DNA of 64,000 nucleotides from Megalobrama amblycephala (GCF_018812025.1 NC_063045.1:19488420-19552419); one strand, 5' to 3'. Positions 11,410-24,205 are shown, counted from the first letter of the stretch. Translations and numbers: made by a program. The notes: generated from the sequence alone by a model not told the origin.

Positions 11410-12765
11410 AGGTGCAATATGTACGAATTTTGCAGTAAAATATCCAAAAACCACTAGGCCAGTGTTATATATTTTGAACACTTGAGTACTTATACTATAT
11501 CCCAAATGTTTGCAACTATTTCTAAATCGTGAGAAAATTACAATTTTAACCAAGGCTCCAGGACGTGTGAGGAGTCGCCTGTCAATTGCATCATACCCAT
11601 GTTACCATCGGTTTCTGGTTTTATTTTGTAGAAACCATGGAAACACCAAAGACACTTTAATATATTACATGTTTTAATAGACAAGGGAACAACTGTTTTG
11701 ATATATTTATAGACAGAAAACTAATTATTGTTATATAGTTTAGTCTTGTTCAAATCTAATTTTCTTGATTTTTTGTGAGTACCATGCTTTACCATGCCTC
11801 AGAGAAAAACACTGTTTTGTCAAGTAGCTAACATAGCATAATCAGATGCAGCTTTATTTTTAGTAACAGTCATACAGCATTTTCTCCATCATACAATACG
11901 TTTTAAAATTAATTCCATGCCATTTATCAACACAAGCCATCCAATATTTAATATTATATTCTAAAATCGATCTAGCTTACTGCAGTGTGCAATAGGGCTG
12001 CACGATATATCGCATGAGATTGTCACGCGCATTTCGTCAGTAAAGCCGGTTCCCTGATTACCGCTAAATCGCCATCACCTGCTTTCAAATGTTGCGGCAT
12101 TTAATAGACAGAGCCGTAGATCACTGAAAAGCCACGCAATATCGTGTTCATATCGCAGATGAATCGCTTCGATAATGAACGCGATATTGCGTGGCTTTTC
12201 AGTGATCTACGGCTCTGTGTATTAAATGGCGCTCCATTTGAAAGCAGGTGATGGCGATTTAGCGGTAATCAGGGAACTGGCTTTACTGACGAAATGCGCG
12301 TGACAATCTCATGCGATATATCGTGCAGCCCTAGTGTGCAACAGTGTCTCACAGCAGCCACCAAGCGAATGCACAGAGTAACATTTTCAACACACTCAAA
12401 TGTATCTAATATGATAAACAGAGCTGCGTTACCTCATACTCATGACCGGAAAAGCGGAAGTGGCGCAGACGACTGTGACATAATAAAAGTTCCGCTGCTC
12501 GCGGCGTGTGTTGCGCAATCGCTCCAGCGGCCTCGTTCACCTCCCACAACACTCCTGTCCTGCTCTGCTTCATACTACAGTAATGTTAATAATCGCATCC
12601 ATGAACATGATTTCTGCATGAGTCCTATCCCACTGGCTCTGATGTGAAGACCACATGTGAAGACCCAAGATTCTGCACTCAAAATTGGCGTCATCAAGCT
12701 ACGCCTTTGTTTTGAATAGGCCTCTAGCGACCTCTAGCGGACAGAAAATATTACATATTGCACCT
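11410..12765. mobile_element. TTAA-flanked element (AGGTGCAATATGTA type), middle of the nest
   Basis: AGGTGCAATATGTA at the left is mirrored by TACATATTGCACCT at the right, each bordered by TTAA (11406-11409 and 12766-12769). It is interrupted by hAT MITE copy B at 11993-12333. No transposase seen. Confidence 0.88.
11993..12333. mobile_element. palindromic hAT MITE, copy B (innermost)
   Basis: Ends TAGGGCTGCACGATATATCG and inverted partner. The interior is a long palindrome, the most complete of the three copies in the window (341 bp). An identical 8-bp duplication GTGTGCAA flanks it (11985-11992 and 12334-12341). Confidence 0.93.
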
Positions 12766-13401
12766 TTAAATAAATGTATTAGAAAACGTATATTTAGTGA
12801 TTAAGGCCATTTTGCGATTTCAATCATCATACAGTTACCAGCCACACCCTTCACCTTCTTCGGCCATCCACACAGGTGACTGACTGACTGCTTGCACCAA
12901 CCGGAGGGGGAGTGGTCCTGTTACTCTCTACCTGCATACAGCCTGAGGGATTCCTGCACTTTCTGTCTTTGACGAGACATAAAAAACAGCTCATACCGCA
13001 GGAACGGTATCACAGAAAATTTGAGTGGTTTTGAAACCGTGACCTTTTCAAACCATGGTATACCTTGAAACTGGTAACTGGCCCATGCCTAGCTGGGATA
13101 ATGTCAGGGATTGATTGGATAATTAAAAAAAAAAAAAAAAAAAAAAATGCCATTACCTACCAAAATATGTGCAGCCAAAAATGAAAGCCATTTAATCGAT
13201 TTTGAAGGAAGATTACAAAGACAAAAATGTTTTTTTTTTTTTTTCCTTTGGAATAACGTGAACAGTAACACCAGGAACACATGCTAATTAAGAAAAGTTT
13301 TGGTTTCTTGTTCACTTTTAGGTTTCCAAGAGGTTTGGAAAACACTCCAAGTCATTCATCCTTATCAGGTATCATGATTAGACAGAAATCTGGGTACTTA
13401 C

Positions 13402-13481
13402 TGGTTTTCAGATTGCACAGGACAGGGTAAGCTGTAGGTCTGATGGGGGAAGCTCCAAGGGTTGTTGGCAAACACGTGGCT
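13402..13481 (-). CDS. internal exon of the unidentified minus-strand gene
   Basis: On the minus strand this 80-nt exon lies between acceptor CTCTATTTCAG and donor GTAAGTAC. It starts in phase 0 and gives a peptide beginning SHVFANNPWSFPHQTYSL and ending in QSEN plus two bases of a Gln codon. The exon at 5133-5250 completes that codon, so the two exons join in frame across an intron of about 8.2 kb. The peptide is Pro/Ser/Gln-rich and recalls the disordered part of a transcription regulator. No named family is recognised. It has no Met, so translation must start in an upstream exon or at the Met in the 5.2-kb exon. Confidence 0.65.
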
Positions 13482-14330
13482 CTGAAATAGAGGAAGTGAA
13501 AGGTTTAGAGGCGAAAGTTTAGGTGTTAGGTAGGAATGCACCACTGCTACTAAATTACTGGCTGATATGATAAACTAAAAAGAGTAGATGCAACTATTAT
13601 GTTATGGCTGATAACCAAAAATTCTAAAATTCTAATAAAAAAAAAAAAATGAAAATGGCATTAAACATATTTATAGATATTTATATTTATTTATATAAAT
13701 ACTAAAGCTATTTTTAAAAGGAAATTTACTAGAAAAACTAAAACTAACAAATCAAGTGAAAATGAAGAAAAGAACACACCAAATCAAACAGAAACTAAAA
13801 CGATTAAAATGTTGAGCAGAGCCAAAAGTAGCCTGCATAAAAATAGCGAGTCATTCTGTCTACATCCAAAATGTGTGTCCACAGGAAACCCCCTTCATTT
13901 ATATAAATAATATTTAGACTCATGATGACATCACTGTACTCCAACACCGCCCAAATCTTGACATTACTGTTCCTTTTTCCTCTTTAAAACCATCTTTTTC
14001 TTTGAATTTTAATGAACACTGTCACAGTACAAGGTTAAAGGTATTCAAATGAAAAGGCAAGATAAAGGTATTCGAATGAAACAGCGAGAAAAAGCATCGC
14101 TTTATCAGGAATTGAGTCTAGCAACTGTTAAAATGACTCTGTCACCACAAAGACGTCATTCTGGCACCCACATACACCAAAGTCTTGAGGTTTTGCCAGA
14201 TATCAGAATGAATGACCTGAGTTTTTGAAAAAGGAAACTAGTGACGAACATTACGATTATGAGTATTTGGCTAGGTACAGTAGCTTAGCATTGTGTCTTG
14301 CCACAACAAATGTGCTGATCCTGTACCGAG
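13482..14330. other. no gene recognised
   Basis: Presumed intron of the minus-strand gene. A-rich and AT-rich. No transposon ends identified. Confidence 0.4.
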
Positions 14331-14398
14331 AGGGTGGTGTAGTTTTGTGGTTAACAATCCAGGCTGGTAACCAAAAGGTTGAAGGTTCGAACCTAGGT
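14331..14398 (+). repeat. tRNA-like sequence, probable SINE head
   Basis: AGGGTGGTGTAG..TGGTTAAC resembles an RNA polymerase III A box. GGTTCGAACCT (14384-14394) is an excellent B box. Spacing fits a tRNA-derived SINE head or a decayed tRNA; a complete acceptor stem is not evident, so I do not call a tRNA gene. Confidence 0.5.
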
Positions 14399-16810
14399 CA
14401 TGTTAGTGATTGGTGCGACCACTTTCACACACTTACACGTGATGCTAAATGAAAGAGAGCTAATCTGAGTTACCATAGGGGGGGGCAGGACGAAAGCCCC
14501 GGCATCCAGCTGAGGTCCGTCTGAATGTGAGAAGCTGTGCCCGTCCATAGCAGGCGGAATGGAGAGCGATGGCATCAGACTGCAGTCTCATACATGATGG
14601 CCGAAGCCCACACTGTATAAACCTAAGCGATCCAGTCAAAGTCTTCCCACCATGACCTGAGTACACAAACACAGGAGACACGGCACATCCATAACGGTGG
14701 AAAAACAAGTTGGTGACCATAAAGAATCAGTTATGCTGTCAGTGTAAAGACTCTCAACAGGAAGAAAGACTCAAATGACACAAACAGTCATCTGGAACAA
14801 CACTAGGGTGAATAAATGATGACAGAATTGTTATTATTATAGCATAAAATTATTCATTCCTGCTCTGCAAACTCTCTGAATAGATCTATTATCATCAACT
14901 AAAGGAGCGTAAAGGTTCACACGACAACCTTTATGAAGGCTTTCATTGATGAAGGCTTTCATTGACTATGCAACCTTGTGTGCTGGCTCTTATATACAAA
15001 AGGATAATATTTAAGTAGAGTTCCTTGTGAACATACAAAATTGAGACATGGAGCAGTTCAAATTAAGAGAACAAACATCTTGGAATCACATGAAGGGAGA
15101 ACAAATGAAATGCAAGGGAAATTCTCAGAAGCCTGAAGAACAAAACAACTTGTGTTTCTTGTTAGGAAGTTGATAATATGCCAGTGAACAGTCAAAAGGC
15201 AACAATAAACAAGCTGATATAGTTATTTTCATGTTATGTCTGATAACTGATAGGTTAAAATTCTATACTATTTTGTATAAATAAACTCTAAGTGAATTTA
15301 GGCATCACAACATTATTATATACAGTCTAGAAAAAGGATATTCATTTTGAGTACCATTACTACCATCATTATTATCATTTCTATCATTATCATTTCTATT
15401 ATTATCATTACATTTAACAGTGTTAAAAAATGATCACTGTTTTTAAAGATTAAATTTAAGTGAACATTAAGGCACGGTCACAATAGTCAAATTTCAGCAA
15501 AATTTCACATGCAATAAAGGTCCATTGTCTATTGAGCGATGTATGAAGCACCACTCACACAGAAGTCACTTACAAACCAAGCAGGTTTCTCTTGGTCAGT
15601 GTTTGGTCAGATTGCATGACCAACTAAATGACCGAATCTCGCCCATGAAAAATGTGCAGAACAACAGTAAATGGGACCACACATTTAGACGAAGGAAATG
15701 GTAATAATATTATTATTTAATTTTATTGGTTAATATTATTTTTCCTTTCCTGCACAGCCTTGATTATGTCAGTTGAAAAGAAAAGTAGCAAAAAGTCTAA
15801 GATTATGAATACAATATGTTTTTCTCTAATAATGTGCATTGATAAATCATGCATAATGAGACCAGGGACATCTATTATGAAAGTAAACAAGATTATTGTA
15901 ATTTCATGTTGTCTTTAAAAACACTCCGAGGTTACATCCATATTTCGTACGCCATCGAATGCCTGGGCAGTAAATGCATCCCAGTAAGAGGAGGTGTCCA
16001 TCTATCTAGCCCCCTGCCACAAAGGACAATCAATACTGATTACTATTGAGCTCCCAAATGTCCTCTTCCAGTAAAACACCATTATCTTTACTGGAAGACA
16101 AGGGGGGGAAAAAGATGAGAAAGCACCCAAGATAGATATTTTCAAGGAACAAACTGTACACTGGTTTATTTGAAATAACATTCCAGAAAATTAAAAAAAA
16201 AAAAACACATAAAAGGTCTATTGAAGGAAACAAACTGGGAAGTTGTATTCAAAGAGAAGGAAGCCAAAACTCCATTTGAAACTCGACATTTGATATTATG
16301 CATCTTGTTGCACTGTAAATTAACTAATCAGTATATTTGGACATATTACCTGTTTTACCTTTTACTTGAACATCTCATAATTTTTTGAGTTTTCTTTCTA
16401 TTTCCTTTGCTCCATCCTGTATGCTCCATCCCACTACTATTCTCAAGGAATGTTTATGTATTTGTTTACAATTTGTTTCAAATGTATAAAAATAGTGTAA
16501 AAAAAAGTAATCTTGAAGAATTCGGCAAACTATTACTATAAATAACCTTTTTAAAAATAGGTTTGAAGATAAAGTCGACATTATTTAAGTAGAATTGCTG
16601 TGTTGGGACTGATCATGTTGCAAACCTGTTGCATCTAAATGCATTGTATTTCAATAAAAGGATTTATTATTTAGGAGGATTCATTATTTACTAAAAATAG
16701 TATGAAAATCAGCAATGGCAGAGACAAGGAGGGGGAATTCCTTCAAACAAGAAAGAAAATCCTTTGGTTTGGCTTTCAAAACCAACCAAGCAAAAAGAAC
16801 TGAAGTTTAA
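14399..16810. other. long stretch without a recognised gene
   Basis: Presumed intronic. 14480-14720 is GC-richer but has no trusted exon. 15355-15415 is an imperfect (TCATTA)n-like simple repeat. A small hairpin (CTTCCAGTAAA and its complement) lies near 16065-16100. Confidence 0.4.
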
Positions 16811-17609
16811 AGGATTAGTTCACATCAGAATTAAAATTTCCTGATAACTTACTCACCTCCACGTTTATCTCTTTCTTTCTTCCGTCAAAAAGAAATTAAG
16901 GTTTTTGAAGAAATTGCAGTTTCAATGCAGATTCAAAGGGCTCTACACAATCCCAGCCGAGAAATAAGGGTCTTATCTAGTGAAATGATCTGTCATTTTC
17001 CAAAAAAAAAAAAAAAAAAAAATATATGTACTTTTTAACCACAAATCTTGCACTGCACCACGCATTACGTTCCAACGTAATCACATTGGAAAGGTCATGC
17101 GTGACGTAGGTGGAAGTACCGAGCAAGAACAAAAGCGAACGTGCAAAGACAAACGCCCTTTACAAAAAAAGGTAAAATGATGTCGGACAATTGTGAAGTT
17201 GGAGGAGAAAATGAGATGGAGTTTTTAGCCCTACCATAGTACTTCCGCCTACGTCACGCTTGACCTTTCTAACGTGACTACGTAACACGTGGCGCATCGC
17301 AGAGCAGTGCAAGACGAGCATTTGTGGTTAAAAAGTATATATCACTTTTTTTTTTCTTTTTTTTTAAATGACCAATCGTTTTGCTAGATAATACCCTTAT
17401 TCCTTGGCTGGGATCGTTCAGAATCCTTTGAAGCTGCACTGAAACTGTAATTTGAACCTTCAACCCATTAATAGCCATTAAAGTCCACTATGTATATATG
17501 TATTTCCCAAAAACCTTAACTTCTTTTCGACTGAAGAAAGAAAGACATAGGATGACATGGGGGGTGAGTACATTATCAGGAAATTTTAATTCTGAAGTGA
17601 ACTAATCCT
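16811..17609. mobile_element. TTAA-flanked foldback element (AGGATTAG type)
   Basis: TTAA then AGGATTAGTTCAC at the left; GTGAACTAATCCT then TTAA (17610-17613) at the right. The arms are inverted copies for most of their length; for example the region around 17035-17120 (TTTTTAACCACAAATC, GCGTGACGTAGG) is mirrored at 17220-17335. No coding sequence. Confidence 0.88.
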
Positions 17610-17613
17610 TTAA

Positions 17614-18193
17614 GGTCTGGATAAAAAGTTCCTGTCTGATAGTCACATTAGAGGCTTGCAGATGGTGTGAATTTCGAAAGCTAAGGAGATTATTTCATGA
17701 CCTCAGCGCATGAGACTGTTGCCACAGCATGGTGCCTGAGGCGCATGGCCTGATGGATGCCTCACGCGGTTCCTCTAATCTTCTCTGATCTCTCGCAATG
17801 GGATGTCTCGTCTTTCAGGGAATGGAAAGAAAAGGAAACATGCATAATGTAAGGGAAAAAAGTCCTCAGGCTTGCGGTGTGGCATGGATCACAATCAGGG
17901 GTTCCCCATGTTTTCCTCAAGAGTTAGTTAAGGTCACCGCTCACATTCTGATGTGTCACAGTGAGCCGGAGCGCGTGGAAGTCATCCAGGAACGTGTGAC
18001 TCCAGTAATCCAGCTCTGTCGCTCATCCTCGTGAGCTTTCACAAGGGAAAAGCTCCAGATTTTGTCAGCTCAAGGTTCCCCGATGTTCTTGGATCAATGA
18101 ACCTCTTATGTTCTGATGAGTGAAATTATCTAGAAGGGAGGAAATCGTTCTGTAACAGTTTATGCATATAATCAAGTCAGGAGGGATTGTGAT
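17614..18193. other. no gene recognised
   Basis: Moderate GC content, no supported exon on either strand, no recognised repeat ends. Confidence 0.35.
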
Positions 18194-18197
18194 TTAA

Positions 18198-19056
18198 AGG
18201 GTTAATTCACCCAAAAATGAAAATTCTGTCATTAATTACTCACTCTCATGTCATTACAAACCCTTAAGACTTTCGTTCATCTTCGGAACGCAAATGAAGA
18301 TCTTTTTGATGAAATCTGAGAGCTTTCTGTCCCTCATAGACAGAAATGCAACTGAAACTTTGACGCTTCAAAAAGTTCATAAAGAGATCGTAAAACTAAT
18401 TTTAGCTTTTCCGTTTGAGCTTACGGAAGAGGTTTGTTTTCGCACGACAAGCAGGTTTGGTTGAGCTTCTGTTCATGTTCGCTGATCAATGTTTATATGT
18501 GAAAACCTAAATTCAATCTGTTCATCATAAAAAATGATCAACTCTCTTCAGAAAATTTGGACTAATTCATATGGATTAGTTTTATGATCTCTTTATGAAG
18601 CGTCAAAGTGGTAGTTGCGTAGCTGTCTATGGAGGGACAGAAATCTCTCAGATTTCATTAAAAAGATCTTCATTTGTGTTTCAAAGATGAACGAAAATCA
18701 TACTGTGCGTTCACACCGAGCTCCGGCAAGAGCGGTGCGGCGCATCTTGGACTGTGAAAGCGCAGAGGAAAGTTGAAGTCAGGTCACCTTTATGGTAATG
18801 AGCTATGACGCGGTTCGGTGGCAACCAATCGGAATGTAGAGGTCCTCGCTTGAGAGGATTCCGATTGGTTGCCACAACTTGTCATTTACTTTGACCCTCC
18901 CGCTGGAGGCGATTTGAACGCACAGTACAGCGTTGTTGGCAGGGCAGCCAGGGCGAATTTTGACGCTCTCGCCGGCACCGGTGTGAACACACATTTACGG
19001 GTTTGGAAGGACATTTAATTGTTGACAGAATTTTCATTTTTGGGTGAACTAACCCT
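18198..19056. mobile_element. TTAA-flanked foldback element (AGGGTTAA/CTAACCCT type) with a nested insert
   Basis: TTAA (18194-18197) then AGGGTTAATTCACCC; right end GGGTGAACTAACCCT then TTAA (19057-19060). The arms are inverted around ACTCTCATGTCATTAC and CTTCGGAACGCAAATGAAGA. A second element of about 290 bp (about 18700-18992) sits near the right arm, with ends TGTGCGTTCACACCG and CGGTGTGAACACACA and its own internal stem (CCAATCGGAAT). Confidence 0.88.
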
Positions 19057-19060
19057 TTAA

Positions 19061-20091
19061 CATTGATTTAGAGGATGTGAGCAAACATGGCACAGCTTTT
19101 GTCTTCTGTTTGCTTAATGTGGTTCGATGCCAAAACTGAGATGCCTCGTGTGTCCTCGTTTGCTCTTTGTCTCAGTCCTTCATCTCTGGGTAAAGGTCTT
19201 GTTGGGCGACTACACTAGGAAGAGCCAAACGAGTGTGTTATCTGGCCACAGAGACCGACTTCAACAGGTCTCACATGACAGGCTAGGAAAGCCGAGCTTG
19301 CGAGGGCAGACGATCCCAGGAGATAGAGGAAAATCATGCTGACACTTGTTTGGAAACAGTCGAAGCTAATGCAATTACAGAAACAAACTAAGCATGCTAA
19401 ATGCGGCCAAACGTGTTTGCAATGGCAAAGCCAGACACATTGATTAAGAGATTAAATATTCAAGAGGGGAAAAAGTTACTCTACTAGTGCTGTCACATTC
19501 AAAATGCTGCAAGATTAATGGGGTATTTGGGCTAAAAAAATTGTTTTGTTTAATTAAGCTCCCCCATCTAGGGATGCATGATGTTCTAAATTCCAGCCAA
19601 TACTGATAAGCCGATAACTTAATCAAATTACTTATAGTGAGTAGAATGTCTGTTAGGGGACCATAAAAATTAATTGTTGCCAGATAATATCCAGACAGTC
19701 TACCAAAACTCTAATGACTGGTAGTTGATATGTAGTTGCAAAGTTAGTAGAATGTCTAAAGTGGACTATCGAAATACTTTACTTTTAATTTATTTAAACA
19801 GAATAGTATAAACACTAAAAAGTAAAATGAAATGTTTTAAATTCTATAAGCGAATTTAGGCATCACAACATTGAAAAATGGATATTCATTTTAAAAATTG
19901 GCTAAACATTACATTTAACGGTGTTATTAAATTTTTAGTTTTTAAAGATTAAGCTTGAGTGAGTGTTAGATAATTTCAAAAGTAATCTAAATGTATAAAT
20001 AGGAAAAAATAGCAATACATTTAAAAAATATATATATATTAATTCATTTAAAAAAAGATAACTGATACGACACTGACATGCACTACCATTC
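19061..20091. other. no gene recognised
   Basis: No coding signal trusted. Becomes AT-rich after 19470 and resembles decayed repeat sequence. Confidence 0.35.
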
Positions 20092-20569
20092 AAATGTTTG
20101 GGGACTGTAGCTTTAATTTGATGAAAAGTCACAGTAAAAACATTTATATTGTTACAAACGATTTCCATTTTAAATAAATGCTGTTCTTTTGAACTTAAAT
20201 TTTTCATCACAGTTTTGGAATCACAGTTTCCAAAAAAATATTAAGCAGCACAGCTGTTTTCAACATTGATAATAATAAGGAATGTTTCTTGAGCAGCAAA
20301 TCAGCATATTAGAATGATTTCTGAAGGATCATGTGACACTGAAGACTGGAGTAATGATGCTGAAAATTCAGCTTTGTATCACAGGAATAAATTATATTTT
20401 AAAATATATTCAAATAGAAAACTGTTATTTTAAATTGTAATAATATTTCACAATATTACTGTTTTACTGTATTTTTGATCAAATAAATGCAGCCTTGGTG
20501 AGAATAAGAGACTTCTTTCAAAAACATAAAAAAAAAAAAATCTTACTGACTCCAAACTTTTGATTGGTA
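20092..20569. mobile_element. complete dispersed MITE with CTACCATTCAAA ends
   Basis: Left end ACTACCATTCAAATGTTTGG and right end CCAAACTTTTGATTGGTAC are inverted partners. The body matches the split copy at 6088-8208. AT-rich and non-coding. Confidence 0.75.
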
Positions 20570-22038
20570 CGAGTATTTTGCACCACAGAGGCACAGTGTG
20601 TATACTCTTTGGTGAAATTAACCTTGAAATGGTTTAACTTTGTTATTTAAAGCCAGGATAGAAGAAAGCATTTTAACACTGGACATTTAATTCTAGTGGT
20701 AAAAATTAAAGCAGTCAAAAAAGAGATTCAAAGTGAAACTGAACAGAATGGCTAGATTGTTCCAGAGTTCTGTGAATAATCTAAACAGCTAAAGGCAAAT
20801 GGTAACCATGGCAGTAATAATACTCAAAATGACTCATTCAAAAGAAAACTACACTACTTAAGGTGTATTTCTATATTCCTACCCAGCTTATAGCTTTGTA
20901 TAATCATGATTACAGGCAATATTGTCTATCTGGGTGGGACATTTACTATTATCAAGCATCAGCAGAATGAATTTTAAGTCACTGTGAGTCATACCAGGCT
21001 TTCATTTCATTGAAGAAGAGAGCCATCTCAGAGGTTTACCGATGTCATTCAAAAGCTACAATCAATGGAGGCTATTCAAAGCTAAACCACGTTAAAAGGG
21101 ATGCGTATTTGGTGGCTTTATGAAGTCTTTTTCCAAAAGACTTAATGATTCATTTTGTTCAGCACATCAGCAACATTAAGCTAAATAATACATGATTGAA
21201 AATAAGAAGAAATGTGGTGTTGAAAATGAGGGCAAATTGGAGCCAGGGTCTAGTAGTAAATCTTCCAATATTAGCGAAGCTAAAACTAAAAAGGTGGATT
21301 TGTCCAAATGTGACGTTTATGGCATCATGCACCAATAAAAATGGTCATGGAAACTCAAGCTACAAACTCATGTTAATGTTATTTTATGTTTTACCTGTTT
21401 TTATTATTTGAATTAATATAAACATCTGAAGACCTGGAGGATAATATCTACATTTAAAAAAAAAAAAAAATTGATGCATTCTCCAGCGAACTTTTAAGGG
21501 ACATTTGCAAAACCAAGAAAAAAAAATGTTCATAAAACATAAGAAACTGAACTTCCCAGGGAGTTTTCGGAGAACATCAGCATTTAACCAAAAAAACAAA
21601 TAAATAAAAATAATCTTGGTTATGCAGATACCAAATGCTCCATGTAGAAAAGATAAAACATTCTTAAAACATTAAATAAATAAAAAAAAAAAAACTGGAC
21701 ACATTCCTTGGCGAACGTTTGGAGGACATTTTCATAACCAAGAAAAAAAATAACTTTCTTATAAAAAAACTACAGAATGGAATGATGCGGCACTATTTTA
21801 ATGAGCTTCTAACTTGTTTTAGAAAAAAGAACCAGACAACAAACCGACAGTCAAAACTGTGTTTTACAATATTAAATATTAGTTATATGGATTTATTAGT
21901 GACAAAAACGACCACTCATGAAAACCAAGACAAGGTAATAAACATTCAGGAGCTGATCTAACAAATGGCATGTTCCTCTGAATATGCATTTAGATATGCT
22001 TAAAATAAACCTATGAGGACACAAACGTATGCTGCCTT
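20570..22038. other. no gene recognised
   Basis: AT-rich. Around 21470-21760 two imperfect copies of an A-rich segment follow each other (AACCAAGAAAAAAAA occurs twice). No coding signal. Confidence 0.35.
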
Positions 22039-22224
22039 TTGTTTCTCTCACTGGTCTATCCGCCGTCTTACTGTCAGTTGCCGCCCTCTTCCAGCACAAC
22101 TCTGACCCAGTTGCAGAGGGTGACGCCTTCTCAATCCCCTCCAAACCCGAGCAACTCCGGTCAACCGAGAGCCTTCATTTCTGCCTGGGGTCACGAAACC
22201 AACACTGAACCGCACTTCTGCTGA
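22039..22224 (+). other. GC-richer open segment, possible decayed coding fragment
   Basis: A plus-strand frame runs from Met to a stop and is rich in Pro, Ser, Thr and Gln (for example LPPSSSTTLTQLQRV). The minus strand is also open but Arg-rich. It stands out from the AT-rich surroundings. I see no family match and no clean splice sites, so this may be an exon of an unknown gene, a retrocopy fragment, or nothing. Confidence 0.2.
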
Positions 22225-22816
22225 TCCGACTAAATGACAGAGCAAAGGCTGCATCCAGCAAAACAAGCCACACGCACGCTCCTGGGATGCCGTCAAAACC
22301 AAGAACAGCCCTAATTTGCATCCAAAGGAAAAAAGCATTACATAATATTACATAAACTGTAAAAAGAGACCCAAGGAAAGCTAATAAAGATATTTAGAGG
22401 GCAGAAATTCAGGGATGGATAACTAAAAATACCACTGACTTCATCCTCAAACTATTTGTTCAAGAAGAAAATGCAATTGCATTGGTGAAGTGATCTTATA
22501 CAGGAAAACAAGGGCTTTTTCACAGAGAAACTGATTGAGCGGCTAGCTATGGGAAAACTGGGGGTGGACAAACCACCACAAGATTTTGAAGCCACTCTTC
22601 CTGACCTCAGAACAACTCTAAAAATCCCTTTTTCACTTACAAACAATAACATCATAAGCATTAAACAACATTAGCTACATTTACATGGACACCTTTTGTT
22701 TTAATCAGAATCAAATAATTCCGAACATAGTGTTTACATGAAAGCTAAATAAGTGATCGGGTTGATAAGCTTCAAATCATATTTGATCTTTTGACATGCG
22801 CTCAATGCATGAATAT
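22225..22816. other. no gene; end of a dispersed repeat
   Basis: From about 22670 the text (TAGCTACATTTACATGGACA) looks like the end of a fish DNA transposon; its right end is not identified. No coding signal. Confidence 0.35.
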
Positions 22817-23415
22817 TAGGGGTGAAACAATATATTGTGTCACAATATATCGCAATACAAAAATGCAACAATATGTAACGTGGATAGTGACACGTTAATC
22901 TGAATTGTACATAGTTCACCCAAAATGAAAACGTTTACAGAGTTTTAGTGTTTAGTTTAGTGTTTTAATGTTAGCTATTACAGTAACAGCATTTTTTGTA
23001 AATCAATAAACAATGTAGTATATTTATTACTCAGCTGGTAGTTTGTGTGCCAAATCCACCTATCAGTTTTGGCTACTTTTATCGTGTTTTTTTTTTTTTC
23101 CCTCAACTATATACAAAAGGAACCTGAGGATGTGAGGATTTGACTCCAGAAGTACTCTCATTCCCAATATGTGTATTTTTATTTTTATTCAAACTATTTC
23201 TTTCATTCCTTATTTCTTTCATAACCCTATTCCTCAATAATTCTCAAGATTCCCCTACTTTCGTAATTCCAAATTTAGCATTTTAATCAACAGTACATTT
23301 TTTTTTTTGTTAACCTTTTTACCATACGTCTTGGAGTATCGCAATAAAATCGTATTGTGTGTTCAGTATTGTAATATATTTCAAATTGTGACATGAGGGT
23401 ATCGTTACACCCCTA
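22817..23415. mobile_element. hAT-like element, non-autonomous
   Basis: Left end TAGGGGTGAAACAATATATT, right end ATCGTTACACCCCTA. The flanking 8-mers ATGAATAT (22809-22816) and ACGAATAT (23416-23423) match at 7 of 8. No transposase. Inner palindromic bits such as CACAATATATCG are typical of these elements. Confidence 0.82.
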
Positions 23416-23423
23416 ACGAATAT

Positions 23424-24205
23424 ACAGCGTTTCTCGCTCTGTCAGTGCATATGAACCATCCTCCTACCATTGCTTCTTTTCTTTGTTTTAAAAAGCAAAT
23501 TTTATATTTATCTATTTTGAATCCTAATTAGGAGACAATGAACACACAAAGCTTTGGGCCATGCTGCTTATATTTATCAAGCAGTAAAAACGCTTCTTCT
23601 CATGCCCAAAACAAAGCACCTGTGAATGAGAGTCCAAAGCAAGGACCACTTCCTGCACCACTTCATACGATAAATGGAAGAAGAATTTTAGATTGACATG
23701 ACAGCCATTTATGACACTTCATTCAACAACAGCAGCTCGTTACGTGTGTCATACGTCATTACGCCATTTCTACGTCATTACACATGCGCAGAACTTGCCA
23801 GTTTCAGTTTTCAATCCGATCAAGTGTTTACAACTCCTATTGAACGAATTAGAAAAGATTTAAACCACCTCTTACAATCCAAATGAAATTTCAATCGGTA
23901 ATCAACAGATGTTACGACTGAAGACCATGAAGACGTCACATCTAGTTCTGCTGTGGTGTACGTGCTCTGAATTTCACTATCAGAGTTAAACATTCCTTGA
24001 GTGCACATTCCATAGGCACAATCTGCGCTCAGTAGAGGAACAGTCACCAGCGCTTCAACTGCATTCTACAGCAGGGGAACTGTTTGAAACAAACCAGGAT
24101 GCAGGGTTATTACAGTTATCTAAAACTAAAACTATTAAAAACCCTTCTGTTAAATGAAATAAAGCTGAAATAAAATAAAATATAAATATTAGTGGAAAAA
24201 TGTAA
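23424..24205. other. no gene recognised
   Basis: Contains a CGTCATTACGCC-type repeat segment near 23740-23790; no coding signal. Confidence 0.35.

Larger units (their letters stand above)
10811..13091. mobile_element. outer hAT-like element of a three-level nest
   Basis: Left end TAGGCATGGGCCGGTATGAG and right end AACTGGCCCATGCCTA are inverted partners. The flanking 8-mers GTTGGGAT (10803-10810) and GCTGGGAT (13092-13099) match at 7 of 8 positions, as in an old hAT target duplication. The inner sides are also inverted (CGGTATCACTG-type segments). It holds the TTAA element at 11410-12765. Confidence 0.82.

Noticed and set aside
12294..12647. 117-codon plus-strand frame
   Set aside because: It starts inside the hAT MITE end and runs through the TTAA element; composed of repeat sequence.
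14331..14398. True tRNA gene
   Set aside because: Good A- and B-box-like motifs, but no complete acceptor stem pairing; more likely a SINE head.
22048..22338. 96-codon minus-strand frame
   Set aside because: Arg-rich, without splice sites fitting the minus-strand gene; the plus strand is at least as plausible and also unsupported.
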